In this document: one piece after another, positions 9,583 through 18,724 of the stretch
Layout of the letters: the number at the start of each line of letters is the position of its first letter
Numbering within the stretch: position 1 is the stretch's first letter
Assembly: GCF_001431705.1 (NCBI RefSeq)
Contig: NZ_LJWX01000002.1
Span: 649,352 to 713,351 of the forward strand
DNA length: 64,000 bases
Reading direction: 5' to 3'
DNA from: Ferrovum sp. JA12
Lineage (GTDB): Bacteria > Pseudomonadota > Gammaproteobacteria > Burkholderiales > Ferrovaceae
The notes under the pieces: generated by a model
Databases searched by the model: none
Seen by the model: only the letters and a program-made list of their open reading frames with translations
Told to the model about the DNA's origin: nothing
Made by a program: the position numbers and the translations under genes

Positions 9583-10110
9583 TTAAGCTGCCGCTAACTC
9601 GATAATAGCGTCCTCTATTTTCCCTTGTGCATCATGCAAGGCAGTTCGTAGACCTTCCTCCGCCACTGGGTAATAGAAAGGTAATTGGAGAATCTCTTCA
9701 ACAGTTTTAAGTGACCTTGGTGTTTTACAAATTCGCCAAGTCCTCAGCGCCACCGCAATGTACTCCATTAATAAACACCGATGGAACCCTGCCACGCTGA
9801 GTGATGGCACCGAAAGTTGTAAAGCGAATGGTCCTGCGGTAAGGGGGTTCCACGGTCTGATAACCCTCTTGTGGGTTAAGATGGCCTTGGTTTGCACGCT
9901 ATGGGGGCAACCCTCGCGGGTCAATATGGCCACTTGTTCTGGTGTCTTGGTACTGGGGCTAATAAAATTCAACAAGTTATCAGCGTCGAAGGCTTCGAAG
10001 GGATCCCCCTTCTTTATATTGTGGGTTTACCCTTTGAGAAACTCGGCATTAATACTCTGTCTCTTTATCAAGAAAGCTCTATGGCCATTGTACCCAAGGC
10101 GCACCCTTGA
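9583..10110 (-). pseudogene. Decayed peroxiredoxin-glutaredoxin hybrid joined to the C-terminal end of a lipoamide-dehydrogenase-like gene
   Basis: Reading the reverse strand, GDPFEAFDADNLLNFISP (about 10015-9960) matches the linker after the peroxiredoxin domain in Prx5-Grx hybrids. It continues into VAILTREGCPHS, a glutaredoxin start whose motif is CPHS rather than CPxC. After a frame change, RVPSVFINGVHCGGAEDLANL (about 9790-9725), the end of a glutaredoxin, appears and hits a stop. A further frame change gives ILQLPFYYPVAEEGLRTAL (about 9690-9630), like the tail of dihydrolipoamide-dehydrogenase-family reductases. Upstream, the peroxiredoxin part has several stops. Most of the reductase gene is missing, consistent with an internal deletion in a former Prx-Grx / reductase operon. 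Confidence 0.7.
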
Positions 10111-10244
10111 GCTACGTTAAAGTACATACCGGTCTAGGATCATGCCCAAGAGCGCGATTGCCCATAGAAAAGGATACCCCAAAGCATCCTTGATATCGGT
10201 TATTCATCCAGTCACTAAACAATTAACCCTGCCAGGCATTAGTG

Positions 10245-11825
10245 CTATTGTTTAGAGTGATCGCGTTTTTTTAGAAAAATTACCGCTGGAATCATTATCA
10301 GAAATAATATGCCAAGCAATTTAAAATTATCCATAAAGGCTAATAACTGTGCCTGTTGGTAAGTAAAATTATACACTATGGCATTAGCCGTTTGATTTAA
10401 ATCAAAGGGCATTAGTCCATAATGGTGAATCAGCAACTCTAATTGTTTCACTTGGTCTTGATAGAGTGTGCGGTAAGGATCCAGATGACCCACTAAATAA
10501 TTTAAATGGCGCTGACTGCCTTCACTGAGCCAAGTTTGCACTAAGGCAATACCAAAACTGCCACCTAAATTTCTTGACAAATTAATCATCGCTGAAGCAC
10601 TACTACTTTTGACCAGTGGGATATCAGCAAAGGCTGCCGTATTAATGGGGACAAATAAAAAGCCCAAACCAATCCCTTGAACAATTCGCAGCATAGCCAT
10701 GGTCGTATAATCGGTTTGCATCGTTAAGAGAGAAAACATCCATAACGAGAAAATATTTAATATCAATCCCACCATAATAAGCTTTCTGACATCGGTTTTA
10801 TTTATTAAGTAACCGATAAGCGGCATAAATAATAACACTGCGACCCCACCCGGAGAGAGTAACAATCCCGCGTCGGTGGCTGAATAGCCCATTAAGATTT
10901 GAACAAACAGGGGTAAGAGTAATGTGCTAGAGAACAGCACAAAACCCAACATAAAGATCAATATATTACTAATAAAAAAATTTCTTTCCTTCAGCAAAGT
11001 GAAATCCATCATGGGATTTTTATGACGTAATTCCCAAAAGGGTAATATGATCAGTGACACCACGGAAATCACCGTGAGCAGAACAATAAAGTGAGAACCA
11101 AACCAATCCTCTTGTTCCCCCTTATCAAGAACAATTTGTAGACAGCCAAAACCCAATGCCATTAAAACAAAACCTAAGCCATCTATTTTGAAAGTACTGG
11201 CGAGCAGGGCTTTACGCCGTTCAGTAAAATGGGGGGGATCATACACCCACAAACGCGTTAAATAAAAGGAAATAATGCCAATGGGTACATTAATTAAGAA
11301 TATCCAACGCCAGGTAAACGTATCAGTAATCCAGCCGCCCACCGTGGGGCCAATGGCTGGAGCCATTACCGTGGTAATACCATAGACGGCAAAGGCCATA
11401 CCTCGTTGATGAGGAGGAAAGGTGTCTGATAAAATTGCTTGTGAAGAAGGTTGCAACCCTCCCCCACCAATACCCTGTAGCGTTCTAAAAAAGATTAAGG
11501 CAAATAAATTGGGTGCGAGTCCACACAGGAGGGAGCTCACTGTAAACAAGGCCACACAAATGAGGTAAAAGCGCCGTCTTCCCATTAAATTAGAGATCCA
11601 ACCACTCATCGGAAGAATAATGGCATTAGCCACCAAATAAGAGGTGAGTATCCAAGTGGACTCATCTTGCCCAGCCGCCAGGTCTCCGGCAATATGACGC
11701 AAGGAGACATTAGCAATGGAGATATCCAGCACTTCCATAAACGTCGTCAATGCCACAGTAACTGCCACCAACCAAGGGTTTATGGAGGAACCGGGGGAAT
11801 TACCTGGTACCGTGTTACTGGTCAT
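10245..11825 (-). CDS. emrB: EmrB/QacA-type multidrug exporter, DHA2 family MFS, 14 membrane segments
   Basis: 526 residues. It has the DHA2 signatures: VTVALTTFMEVLDISIANV in the first membrane segment, SGWISNLMGRRRFYL in loop 2-3 (motif A), and MAPAIGPTVGGWITD (motif C, antiporter). With the EmrA-like adaptor and TolC-like channel encoded just upstream it should form a tripartite proton-driven pump across both membranes. Its ATG overlaps the end of emrA by 11 bases, so translation is probably coupled. Last gene of the run. Substrate unknown. Confidence 0.94.
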   Translation of the reverse strand: MTSNTVPGNSPGSSINPWLVAVTVALTTFMEVLDISIANVSLRHIAGDLAAGQDESTWILTSYLVANAIILPMSGWISNLMGRRRFYLICVALFTVSSLLCGLAPNLFALIFFRTLQGIGGGGLQPSSQAILSDTFPPHQRGMAFAVYGITTVMAPAIGPTVGGWITDTFTWRWIFLINVPIGIISFYLTRLWVYDPPHFTERRKALLASTFKIDGLGFVLMALGFGCLQIVLDKGEQEDWFGSHFIVLLTVISVVSLIILPFWELRHKNPMMDFTLLKERNFFISNILIFMLGFVLFSSTLLLPLFVQILMGYSATDAGLLLSPGGVAVLLFMPLIGYLINKTDVRKLIMVGLILNIFSLWMFSLLTMQTDYTTMAMLRIVQGIGLGFLFVPINTAAFADIPLVKSSSASAMINLSRNLGGSFGIALVQTWLSEGSQRHLNYLVGHLDPYRTLYQDQVKQLELLIHHYGLMPFDLNQTANAIVYNFTYQQAQLLAFMDNFKLLGILFLIMIPAVIFLKKRDHSKQ

Positions 11826-12984
11826 TCAAATACACAACCGGGGTGACGGACATACCAGGCAACAGGCGATTCAATATATCTGATGATTCATCAAAAACAA
11901 TTTTAACGGGAACACGTTGCACAATCTTCACATAGTTACCTGTGGCATTTTCTGGTGGCAGTAAACTAAAGCGTGAACCCGTCCCATTTTGAATACTGTC
12001 CACATGAGCATGCAACACAAGATGAGGAAAGGCATCCACTTTCACTTCAACCCGCTGTCCCCTGTGCATGGAAGTGAGCTGGGTTTCCTTAAAATTCGCC
12101 ACCACCCAAGGAGAACCATAAACAATTCCCAACACGGCAGAGCCAGGGGCTAACAACTGTCCCAAGGATAAATTCTTTCGCACAATATGTCCTGTCACCG
12201 GGGACACCAGTCTCGTATAAGAGAGATTGAGCTGGGCAGCTTTTAAATTGGCTAAGGCTTCCTCCACACTGGCGGCTCCCCCCTTAGCCTGATCTACCTT
12301 GACTGCAATTTGTTTGGGTGCACTCTGGGCCTCTTTTAATTTTGCTTGGGCCACTGCCACTTGAGCTTGTGCAGCGAGAGACGCTTTCTTTTGCGCCTCC
12401 AAATTAGCCCTGGCAGAGACTTCACTCGCCGCCACTTGATCAAGCTTTTGCTTTGAAACTTCATCCTTGCCAAAGAGAGTCTGGTAGCGCTGTAAATCTG
12501 TTTGCGCAAGTCTCGCTTGTGCTAGGGCTGCCGCCACCAAGGACTGTGCTTGTTGGGCTTGCGCTTGGGCGGCATATAAATTACTAACAGCTTGGCTTAC
12601 CACAGCGTGGGTGGTCTCTTGGGTGAGTGAGACATCATGCACTGATGCCCCATGGCGAGCCACAGCGGCATCTAATGCGGCTTGAGCTAAATCAACCTGT
12701 ATTTGATAATCACGCGGATCAATGAGTGCCAGAACCTCTCCCTGTTTTACCCATTGATTGTCATTAACGTTCACCTGTGACACATATCCACTCACATGAG
12801 GTGAGATTTGCACAATATTGGCATCAATAAAAGCATCGTCAGTGGACTCACGATTGTGGGTATACAGCCACGCAATCAATAAAGTAATAAAAATAATAGC
12901 AGTGAGCCAAAAGACTAACTTTTTAAACTGTTTTTGTTTATATAAAGGTAGGGGTGGGGTTGCAGTATTGTCTACTTCACTCAT
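11815..12984 (-). CDS. emrA: EmrA-type membrane fusion protein (HlyD family)
   Basis: 389 residues from the ATG at 12984, which overlaps the tolC-like stop in ATGAGTGA. A longer frame reaching 13077 exists but its extra residues are not EmrA-like; an ATG at 13005 is also possible. One membrane segment lies at about residues 22-42 (LVFWLTAIIFITLLIAWLY), followed by STDDAFIDANIVQISPHVSG, the HlyD lipoyl half-motif, a long alanine- and glutamine-rich coiled coil, and VSPVTGHIVRKNLSLGQ. It is the periplasmic adaptor linking EmrB to the outer-membrane channel. Confidence 0.93.
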   Translation of the reverse strand: MSEVDNTATPPLPLYKQKQFKKLVFWLTAIIFITLLIAWLYTHNRESTDDAFIDANIVQISPHVSGYVSQVNVNDNQWVKQGEVLALIDPRDYQIQVDLAQAALDAAVARHGASVHDVSLTQETTHAVVSQAVSNLYAAQAQAQQAQSLVAAALAQARLAQTDLQRYQTLFGKDEVSKQKLDQVAASEVSARANLEAQKKASLAAQAQVAVAQAKLKEAQSAPKQIAVKVDQAKGGAASVEEALANLKAAQLNLSYTRLVSPVTGHIVRKNLSLGQLLAPGSAVLGIVYGSPWVVANFKETQLTSMHRGQRVEVKVDAFPHLVLHAHVDSIQNGTGSRFSLLPPENATGNYVKIVQRVPVKIVFDESSDILNRLLPGMSVTPVVYLNDQ

Positions 12985-14332
12985 GATTTGACTGTCCTGT
13001 GTCATGCTCAGAATAACGAATTTTTCCGCGCGCAAGATCAAAGTTAATCCATGCAATATGCTCACTCGCCAAGGCATTATCCAATTGTGAGCGGGCTTGG
13101 GCGATTGTGGTTTGTGCGTTTACTACTTCCAGGTTATCGGCGACACCGTTTCGATAACGGTCACCAGACTGGTTCATTAAAGTGGTGGCCAGTTGCAGAT
13201 TTTTTTGAGCGTGAATCACTTCATCATGGGTGGTTCTCAGGGCGTTGTAAGCAATTCTCACATCTTCATCCACCTGTGCTTCGATGTCTGCGAGTTGTAG
13301 TTTTGCTTGATGTAACTCACTAAAAGCAATGTTTTCCTCAGCCTGGGTAGCGCCTCCATTCCACAAGGGCATGGACAGAAAAACCCCCACACTGTATACA
13401 TGATAGTCATTAATCACTGGGGTGACCCCCGAGGGACCTACCGCTCCACGTACTTCAACGGAGGGCAGAAATGCGTCCTTTTTCGCCTGCAAAACACTCT
13501 CTCTGGCACTCATTAAGGCCTTACTTGCCAATAGTTCAGGCCTTGATTGTTTAGCATCAAGGATCGATTCTGCCAAGTCTGGGATGGGGGTGTTTAGTGT
13601 CGTTAATGTTTCTGTTTGAATAATGGGCGTATCAAGATCTATGCCCAGCGCTCGCTTTAATTTAGTCTGACTGTCATCCACCAAGGATTCCATTGCTCTT
13701 AAATCATATTGATATTGTGTGGTTTGTGTTTGTGCACGCACCACGTCAACACCTGTACTAATCCCTTGCTTTTTTTGATCAGTGCTCAAGGTCTCTAACT
13801 CCTCAGCCAAATGATAATTAGCTTCGGCGGTTTTTAATTCCGCGCGTGCGCGCAGCAAGTTAATATAGGCATAGGCGGCATTAGCTGCTACCTGCTGAAA
13901 GGTGGATTGTGCCTTGAGTTCTGTTTCTTGAGTGATCCATTGCGAGGCTTTTAAATTATTCCATAGACTTAAGTCAAATACCTTTTGTGATAAATTGACA
14001 CTGCTCGCAAAGCTATTAAAAGGGCCGATTAGTACGGGAAATCCCTGTAGATTAAAACCTTGAGCTCTTAAGTTGACACTCTCTCGTAGTTGATAAGCAG
14101 ACAAAGACAAGTTAGGTAATAATTGTGCCTGTTGTAACCGCTGATTAGCCATAGACTCGTCAATCAGGGAACGAGCCATTTGGCTTTGTGTGTGATTGGC
14201 CACGGCCATAGCCATGGCTTCCTCAAGAGTTAAGCTAAGACTGTTCTGTGCATGAACCGTATGGTTCCATAATATCAGCAGCAAAAAAAAGATAACTTTT
14301 TTATAGGACATATTATTTATAGCAATGCTCAT
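12977..14332 (-). CDS. TolC/NodT-family outer membrane efflux protein
   Basis: 451 residues (444 from the internal ATG at 14311). The signal peptide MSYKKVIFFLLLILWNHTVHA begins at the second ATG, which fits better than the first; neither has a strong ribosome site, and translation may be coupled to panB, whose stop lies at 14313-14315. The two repeated outer membrane efflux domains contain LTLEEAMAMAVANH, coiled-coil helices, SVGVFLSMPLWNGG and ANLEVVNAQTTIAQARSQLDNA-like segments. It should be the outer-membrane channel for the EmrAB pump encoded directly downstream. Confidence 0.92.
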   Translation of the reverse strand: MSIAINNMSYKKVIFFLLLILWNHTVHAQNSLSLTLEEAMAMAVANHTQSQMARSLIDESMANQRLQQAQLLPNLSLSAYQLRESVNLRAQGFNLQGFPVLIGPFNSFASSVNLSQKVFDLSLWNNLKASQWITQETELKAQSTFQQVAANAAYAYINLLRARAELKTAEANYHLAEELETLSTDQKKQGISTGVDVVRAQTQTTQYQYDLRAMESLVDDSQTKLKRALGIDLDTPIIQTETLTTLNTPIPDLAESILDAKQSRPELLASKALMSARESVLQAKKDAFLPSVEVRGAVGPSGVTPVINDYHVYSVGVFLSMPLWNGGATQAEENIAFSELHQAKLQLADIEAQVDEDVRIAYNALRTTHDEVIHAQKNLQLATTLMNQSGDRYRNGVADNLEVVNAQTTIAQARSQLDNALASEHIAWINFDLARGKIRYSEHDTGQSNHE

Positions 14333-15113
14333 CGGCTGGAAAAAGAGAGGACTTTACCTCTTTAACATAGAGTTTTACTGCCTCAGCAATAGAACCTGTT
14401 TCCTTGATAAAGGCCTTAACAAAGCGTGGGGGAATATATCCCCCCAAGCCCAACATGTCATAAATAACTAACACTTGACCACTGCATTTAGCGCTAGCTC
14501 CGATTCCAATGGTAGGAATACTCACTTGCTCACAAAGCTGATCGGCAAGAAGTTGTGGTACCGCCTCTATCAATAATAACGAGGCCCCAGCTTGCTCTAG
14601 CATTTTGGCAGAGCGCAATAATTGCTGAGCCTGGCCCACAGCACGGCCTTGAACTTTAAAGCCCCCTAACTGATTGACCGATTGCGGAGTTAACCCGATA
14701 TGAGCGCAGACCGGGATACCGCGAGCCACTAAAAACTCAATGGTTTCACACATCATGGCGCCACCCTCAATTTTAACCATCTGAGCCCCAGCTTGAATGA
14801 GTTGCACCGCATTCTTAAAGGTGTCCTCAGGGTTGACTCCTGTAGTGCCAAAGGGCATATCTGCAAGAATAAAGGCACTGCGTGACCCGCGGTACACACA
14901 CTCAGTATGGTAGACAATATCCTCTAAAGCCACTGGAATTGGTGAATCATGGCCTTGCACCACCATACCTAAGGAGTCACCAATCAATAACGCATCAACG
15001 CCTTGCTCTTCTAACAGACGAGCAAAACTTGAGTCATAACAAGTGAGCATAGCAATTTTTTCACCCTTCTGGGCCATCTCTTGCAAGTCAAGAATAGTTT
15101 TTCTCATGGGCAT
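14313..15113 (-). CDS. panB: 3-methyl-2-oxobutanoate hydroxymethyltransferase
   Basis: 266 residues from the ATG at 15113; six extra upstream codons are open but lie inside the preceding gene. Motifs include MLTCYDSSFARLLEEQGVD, LIGDSLGMVVQGHDS with the metal ligand, HIGLTPQSVNQLGGFKVQGR and the catalytic-glutamate region LIEAVP. It transfers a hydroxymethyl group from methylene-tetrahydrofolate to ketoisovalerate, the first step to pantoate. TGA of the previous gene and this ATG are separated by one base (TGAAATG). Its position inside an efflux/oxidoreductase operon, away from panC and panD, is unusual. Confidence 0.95.
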   Translation of the reverse strand: MPMRKTILDLQEMAQKGEKIAMLTCYDSSFARLLEEQGVDALLIGDSLGMVVQGHDSPIPVALEDIVYHTECVYRGSRSAFILADMPFGTTGVNPEDTFKNAVQLIQAGAQMVKIEGGAMMCETIEFLVARGIPVCAHIGLTPQSVNQLGGFKVQGRAVGQAQQLLRSAKMLEQAGASLLLIEAVPQLLADQLCEQVSIPTIGIGASAKCSGQVLVIYDMLGLGGYIPPRFVKAFIKETGSIAEAVKLYVKEVKSSLFPADEHCYK

Positions 15114-15114
15114 T

Positions 15115-17247
15115 TCAAGCGTTAACAACAATGGGCAATTGATAATGACGTTTTTGGGTCAACACAAATAACGCATTACATAAAGCAGGAGCAATAGGCG
15201 GCGTACCAGGCTCCCCCACTCCTCCTGGATGGTCATGGGTGCTAATCAAATAAACCTCAACCGGCGGCACTTCAATGAGTCGCACAACAGGGTAATCGCT
15301 AAAGTTATTGACCTGTGGATGGCCATCCTTAAACTTCACCTCACCATAGAGTGCTGCAGATAAACCAAACACCATAGCCCCTTCTAATTGGGCTTTAACG
15401 GTATCAGGATTAACCACCGTACCCACATCAGCGGCAATAACCACCCGGTGGAGCTTGGGGGTATTATCCACTAAAGAGATCTCCACCATTTGCGCGACGA
15501 CACTGCCGAAGGATTCCACGATAGCCACTCCCCGAGCGTGACCGCTCTCAAGAGTACTATGCCAGTTAGATTTATCTTGTAGTAATTGTAAAACGGCGTA
15601 GTGCCTAGAATGGTTAGCCAAATGCTTAAGCCTAAACTCCAACGGATCGACTTGTGCAAGATGGGCTAATTCATCCATGAAGCACTCACTAAAAAATGAG
15701 TTTTGTGAGTGCCCCACCGAACGCCAGAACCAAGTTCTGACCCCAGAATTTAAGTTAGCCCACTCCACTTTAAAGTTTGGAATAGTATAGGGGATATCAT
15801 GTAATCCTTCCACGGAGGTTTGGTCTACCCCCCCTTTAATCAAGGCTTTTTCAAACCCCGTGCCTTGGGCAATGGAATCAGTGGCCGTGATCGCCCGAAG
15901 GTGAGTGATCTGTCCATTGTGATCAATGGCTCCCTCCAACTGACATAGGGCTGCGGGGCGATAATAGTATTGGGTCAGATCATCGGTGCGATCATAGACC
16001 ACTTTAACTGGTGTCAAAATCTGCTTAGATAATACCACGGCTTCCATCACAAAATCAGGAGCAAAACGTCGACCAAATCCACCACCCAAATACTGCGTAT
16101 AAACATGCACCTGTTGGGTGGGCATACCTGTTAACTGACTGATCATTTGTTGATTAGGTCCTTGGGCTTGCGTACCGACCCAGACTTCCACTTGATCATG
16201 TTGAACCCAAGCGGTACAGTTAAGAGGCTCCATAGGTGCGTGGGCGAGAAAGGGAGCATAATAGGTTGAAGTAATCTTATTGCTCGCCGTTAAATTATCC
16301 GTTGACTGTTGCCGATCAACTGCAGTGAGAGTCTGCTCGCCACCAGCCACCAGGCGTTTCATTTTCTCCAGTAATGCATCACTATTGAACCCGCTATCAA
16401 CGGCTTTATCCCATTGAACCGTGACCGCCTTTCTGGCTTCAAAGGCGATCCAGGTGTTATTCGCTAACACCGCCACCCCTTCACTGACCGGAGAACTTAC
16501 TTTCAATACATAATGAACCCCTTTGATTTTAAGCGCTTTATCAGCATCAAAAGACACTACCTTAGCACCTGGATGAGGAGCTCTGATAACCCCAGCAATT
16601 AACATACCAGGCAATTGTATATCCATACCAAAACGCGCTCTACCGGTGGATTTGGCAAGATTATCCACCCGTGGGATAGATTGGCCAATAAAATTAAATT
16701 GTTCCGGCGTTTTAAGTTTAACCTCGGATGGAGCGGGCAAAGTACTCGCAATGTTAGCGAGATCACCAAAGGTAGCGCGATGAAAACCGGAATGTGCAAT
16801 ACCATTTTTAATGTGTACGGAATCCACCGACACTTGCCATTTTTTAGCCGCCGCCTGACGCAGTATTTCACGAGCCGCAGCGCCGGCTTGACGAAGTGGC
16901 ATCCACATGGCTCTTACTGACGTTGAACCACCGGTAGCTTGGGTATGAAACCATGGGTGAGCGTAAATAGGGTCTGAGGGCGCAAACACAACTCTAATTT
17001 TTTGCCAATCAGCATCCATCTCCTCCGCCAGCAACATGGGGAGAGCAGTATTCACTCCCTGCCCCATCTCCGATTTATCCACTAAAATCGTGATTAAACC
17101 AGTGGGTTCGATTTTTACCCACGGGCTGGGGGTAAAAGTGTTGTGCTGAGTATCGGCTAAGGCATCATGGTTTAATCCGATAGCAAAACCACCCCCGGCC
17201 ACTGCCACTAGCTTGAAGAAATCTCGTCTTGATATTGATAACGCCAT
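15115..17247 (-). CDS. Molybdenum hydroxylase large subunit, isoquinoline 1-oxidoreductase beta (IorB) type, Tat-exported
   Basis: 710 residues. SRRDFFKLVAVAGGG at residues 5-19 is a twin-arginine signal, so it should act in the periplasm. Then follow WVKIEPTGLITILVDKSEMGQG, the molybdopterin-binding segments QATGGSTSVR, APFLAHAPMEPLN and YLGGGFGRRF, and near residue 685 GVGEPGTPPIAPAL with the probable catalytic glutamate. Family members hydroxylate N-heterocycles or oxidise aldehydes and need a small 2Fe-2S subunit (IorA). No such gene is adjacent or anywhere in the window. It sits behind a hydroxyisobutyrate-dehydrogenase-like gene (23-base gap). Substrate unknown. Confidence 0.88.
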   Translation of the reverse strand: MALSISRRDFFKLVAVAGGGFAIGLNHDALADTQHNTFTPSPWVKIEPTGLITILVDKSEMGQGVNTALPMLLAEEMDADWQKIRVVFAPSDPIYAHPWFHTQATGGSTSVRAMWMPLRQAGAAAREILRQAAAKKWQVSVDSVHIKNGIAHSGFHRATFGDLANIASTLPAPSEVKLKTPEQFNFIGQSIPRVDNLAKSTGRARFGMDIQLPGMLIAGVIRAPHPGAKVVSFDADKALKIKGVHYVLKVSSPVSEGVAVLANNTWIAFEARKAVTVQWDKAVDSGFNSDALLEKMKRLVAGGEQTLTAVDRQQSTDNLTASNKITSTYYAPFLAHAPMEPLNCTAWVQHDQVEVWVGTQAQGPNQQMISQLTGMPTQQVHVYTQYLGGGFGRRFAPDFVMEAVVLSKQILTPVKVVYDRTDDLTQYYYRPAALCQLEGAIDHNGQITHLRAITATDSIAQGTGFEKALIKGGVDQTSVEGLHDIPYTIPNFKVEWANLNSGVRTWFWRSVGHSQNSFFSECFMDELAHLAQVDPLEFRLKHLANHSRHYAVLQLLQDKSNWHSTLESGHARGVAIVESFGSVVAQMVEISLVDNTPKLHRVVIAADVGTVVNPDTVKAQLEGAMVFGLSAALYGEVKFKDGHPQVNNFSDYPVVRLIEVPPVEVYLISTHDHPGGVGEPGTPPIAPALCNALFVLTQKRHYQLPIVVNA

Positions 17248-17270
17248 GATTTATCGCCTTAAAATAATGA

Positions 17271-18143
17271 CTAACTCTTTGATAAACGACGAATCAAACT
17301 GGATGTATCCCATCGTCCACCACCTAGTTGTTGTACATCAGCATAAAATTGGTCAATCAATGCTGTTAAGGGTAAAGTGGAACCATTTTTTCGTGCCTCA
17401 TCGAGAACCAAATTTAAATCCTTACGCATCCAGTCCACGGCAAAACCAAAATCAAATTTGTCTTCAAGCATGGTTTTACCGCGGTTTTCCATTTGCCAAG
17501 ACTGGGCGGCCCCCTTTGAGATAACCTCTAATACTAAATGACCATCAAGACCCGCCTGCTGTGAAAAATGCAGGGCTTCGGATAAACCTTGAACTATTCC
17601 TGCGATACAAATTTGATTCACCATTTTTGTTAATTGACCCATGCCATGACCACCCATCAGGGTGACAGCCTTGGCAAAGCACTGCAAGATGGGCTGAGCC
17701 AGCTTAAACTGATGCTCATCCCCTCCACACATCACTGTTAACTGACCTTTTTCCGCACCCACTTGGCCGCCTGATACGGGGGCATCAATAAATGCAGCCT
17801 GTTGGAGAGCGCACGCTGCACTGATTTCGTGGGCAATGTCAGCGGAGGCGGTGGTGTGGTCAATCAAAAGACTGCCCGCCCTTAAGCCTGCCAAAATCCC
17901 CTCCTCACCATACACCACACTTCTTATATCTTGGTCATTACCCACGCACATTAAAACAAAGTCCGATTGTGCAGCAGCCTCTTGAGGAGTATAGGCTATT
18001 TTTCCTTGAGGAAACTGTTTTAACCAGTCCTGTGCCTTTTGGCTTGAGCGATTATAAACGGTCACTTGATGACCTTTTTGATGTAAATGTCCAGCCATGG
18101 GATAGCCCATTACGCCAAGGCCAATAAAAGATACTGTACTCAT
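17271..18143 (-). CDS. NAD(P)-dependent 3-hydroxyisobutyrate dehydrogenase family oxidoreductase
   Basis: 290 residues from the ATG at 18143 (an in-frame TTG two codons upstream has no better ribosome site). The Rossmann motif is GLGVMGYPMAGHL. The substrate loop is DAPVSGGQVGAEKGQL, and GMGQLTKMVNQICIAG supplies the catalytic lysine. The ending RWDTSSLIRRL resembles a common proteobacterial subgroup whose substrates are poorly known: beta-hydroxy acids such as 3-hydroxyisobutyrate, tartronate semialdehyde or succinic semialdehyde. Fits in the run between yceI and the molybdenum hydroxylase gene. Confidence 0.88.
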   Translation of the reverse strand: MSTVSFIGLGVMGYPMAGHLHQKGHQVTVYNRSSQKAQDWLKQFPQGKIAYTPQEAAAQSDFVLMCVGNDQDIRSVVYGEEGILAGLRAGSLLIDHTTASADIAHEISAACALQQAAFIDAPVSGGQVGAEKGQLTVMCGGDEHQFKLAQPILQCFAKAVTLMGGHGMGQLTKMVNQICIAGIVQGLSEALHFSQQAGLDGHLVLEVISKGAAQSWQMENRGKTMLEDKFDFGFAVDWMRKDLNLVLDEARKNGSTLPLTALIDQFYADVQQLGGGRWDTSSLIRRLSKS

Positions 18144-18158
18144 AATCAATGCATCCTG

Positions 18159-18713
18159 TTAGTTGGTAAATACCACATGAAATTGGACAATAACGGCATC
18201 TGCCACCGTATCGGGATCCGCCCAAACACCCTGCCCAATCAGGAATGATCCACGGGACAACACAAATTGACCATCGGCCACCAAGAGTGATCCCTGATGG
18301 GACAATGCTATAGGTATTTTAATGGTTTTTTGAATGTTTTTGATAGTTAAAACCCCTTCAACCGAATAATGTTGATCTTGGGTTTTAGTAATATTAGAAG
18401 AATTAAACTCAGCCACGGGAAACAAAGCCACATTAAACCAGTTTTTTCCTTTGGCTTCATCCTCCGTTTCAGTGGAAGCAAAATCAATACTTGAAAGATC
18501 CACTATGATGTGGGCATGACTATTCTGAGGTTGACTGTCATCAAAGTGTATTTGTCCCTGCAGTTTTTTAAAGGCTCCTTGTACAGGAGAGCCTTCCTGT
18601 TGAATGGTGAATAACAATTTACTCTGTGTTGAGATGACTTCAGCATTCACTATCGAAGCTCCTAGGCACCAGAGCAAACAACATAATAATGATTTGATCA
18701 GCGATTTTTTCAT
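18159..18713 (-). CDS. YceI-family periplasmic lipid-binding protein
   Basis: 184 residues from the ATG at 18713, which has AAGGA upstream and begins a clear signal peptide MKKSLIKSLLCCLLWCLGASIVNA. The mature part has the YceI beta-barrel pattern: SKLLFTIQQEGSPVQGAFKKLQG, then LSSIDFASTETEDEAKGKNWFNVALFP. YceI proteins bind isoprenoid lipids such as ubiquinone and are often encoded with cytochrome b561, as here (gap 11 bases). A role in quinone-linked redox chemistry at the periplasm is inferred. Confidence 0.92.
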   Translation of the reverse strand: MKKSLIKSLLCCLLWCLGASIVNAEVISTQSKLLFTIQQEGSPVQGAFKKLQGQIHFDDSQPQNSHAHIIVDLSSIDFASTETEDEAKGKNWFNVALFPVAEFNSSNITKTQDQHYSVEGVLTIKNIQKTIKIPIALSHQGSLLVADGQFVLSRGSFLIGQGVWADPDTVADAVIVQFHVVFTN

Positions 18714-18724
18714 GGTGGAATTCC

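Noticed and set aside
9758-10120. Forward open frames of 72 and 120 codons opposite the pseudogene
   Set aside because: The reverse strand shows peroxiredoxin/glutaredoxin similarity; the forward frames have no similarity I recognise and no ribosome site.
10215-10255. Inverted repeat CTAAACAAT / ATTGTTTAG at the end of emrB
   Set aside because: 9-bp AT-rich arms with a 23-base loop, covering the last emrB codons, no T run; too weak to call a terminator.
12985-13077. Upstream extension of the emrA frame
   Set aside because: It lies inside the tolC-like gene in another frame and lacks similarity; ATGAGTGA coupling supports the start at 12984.
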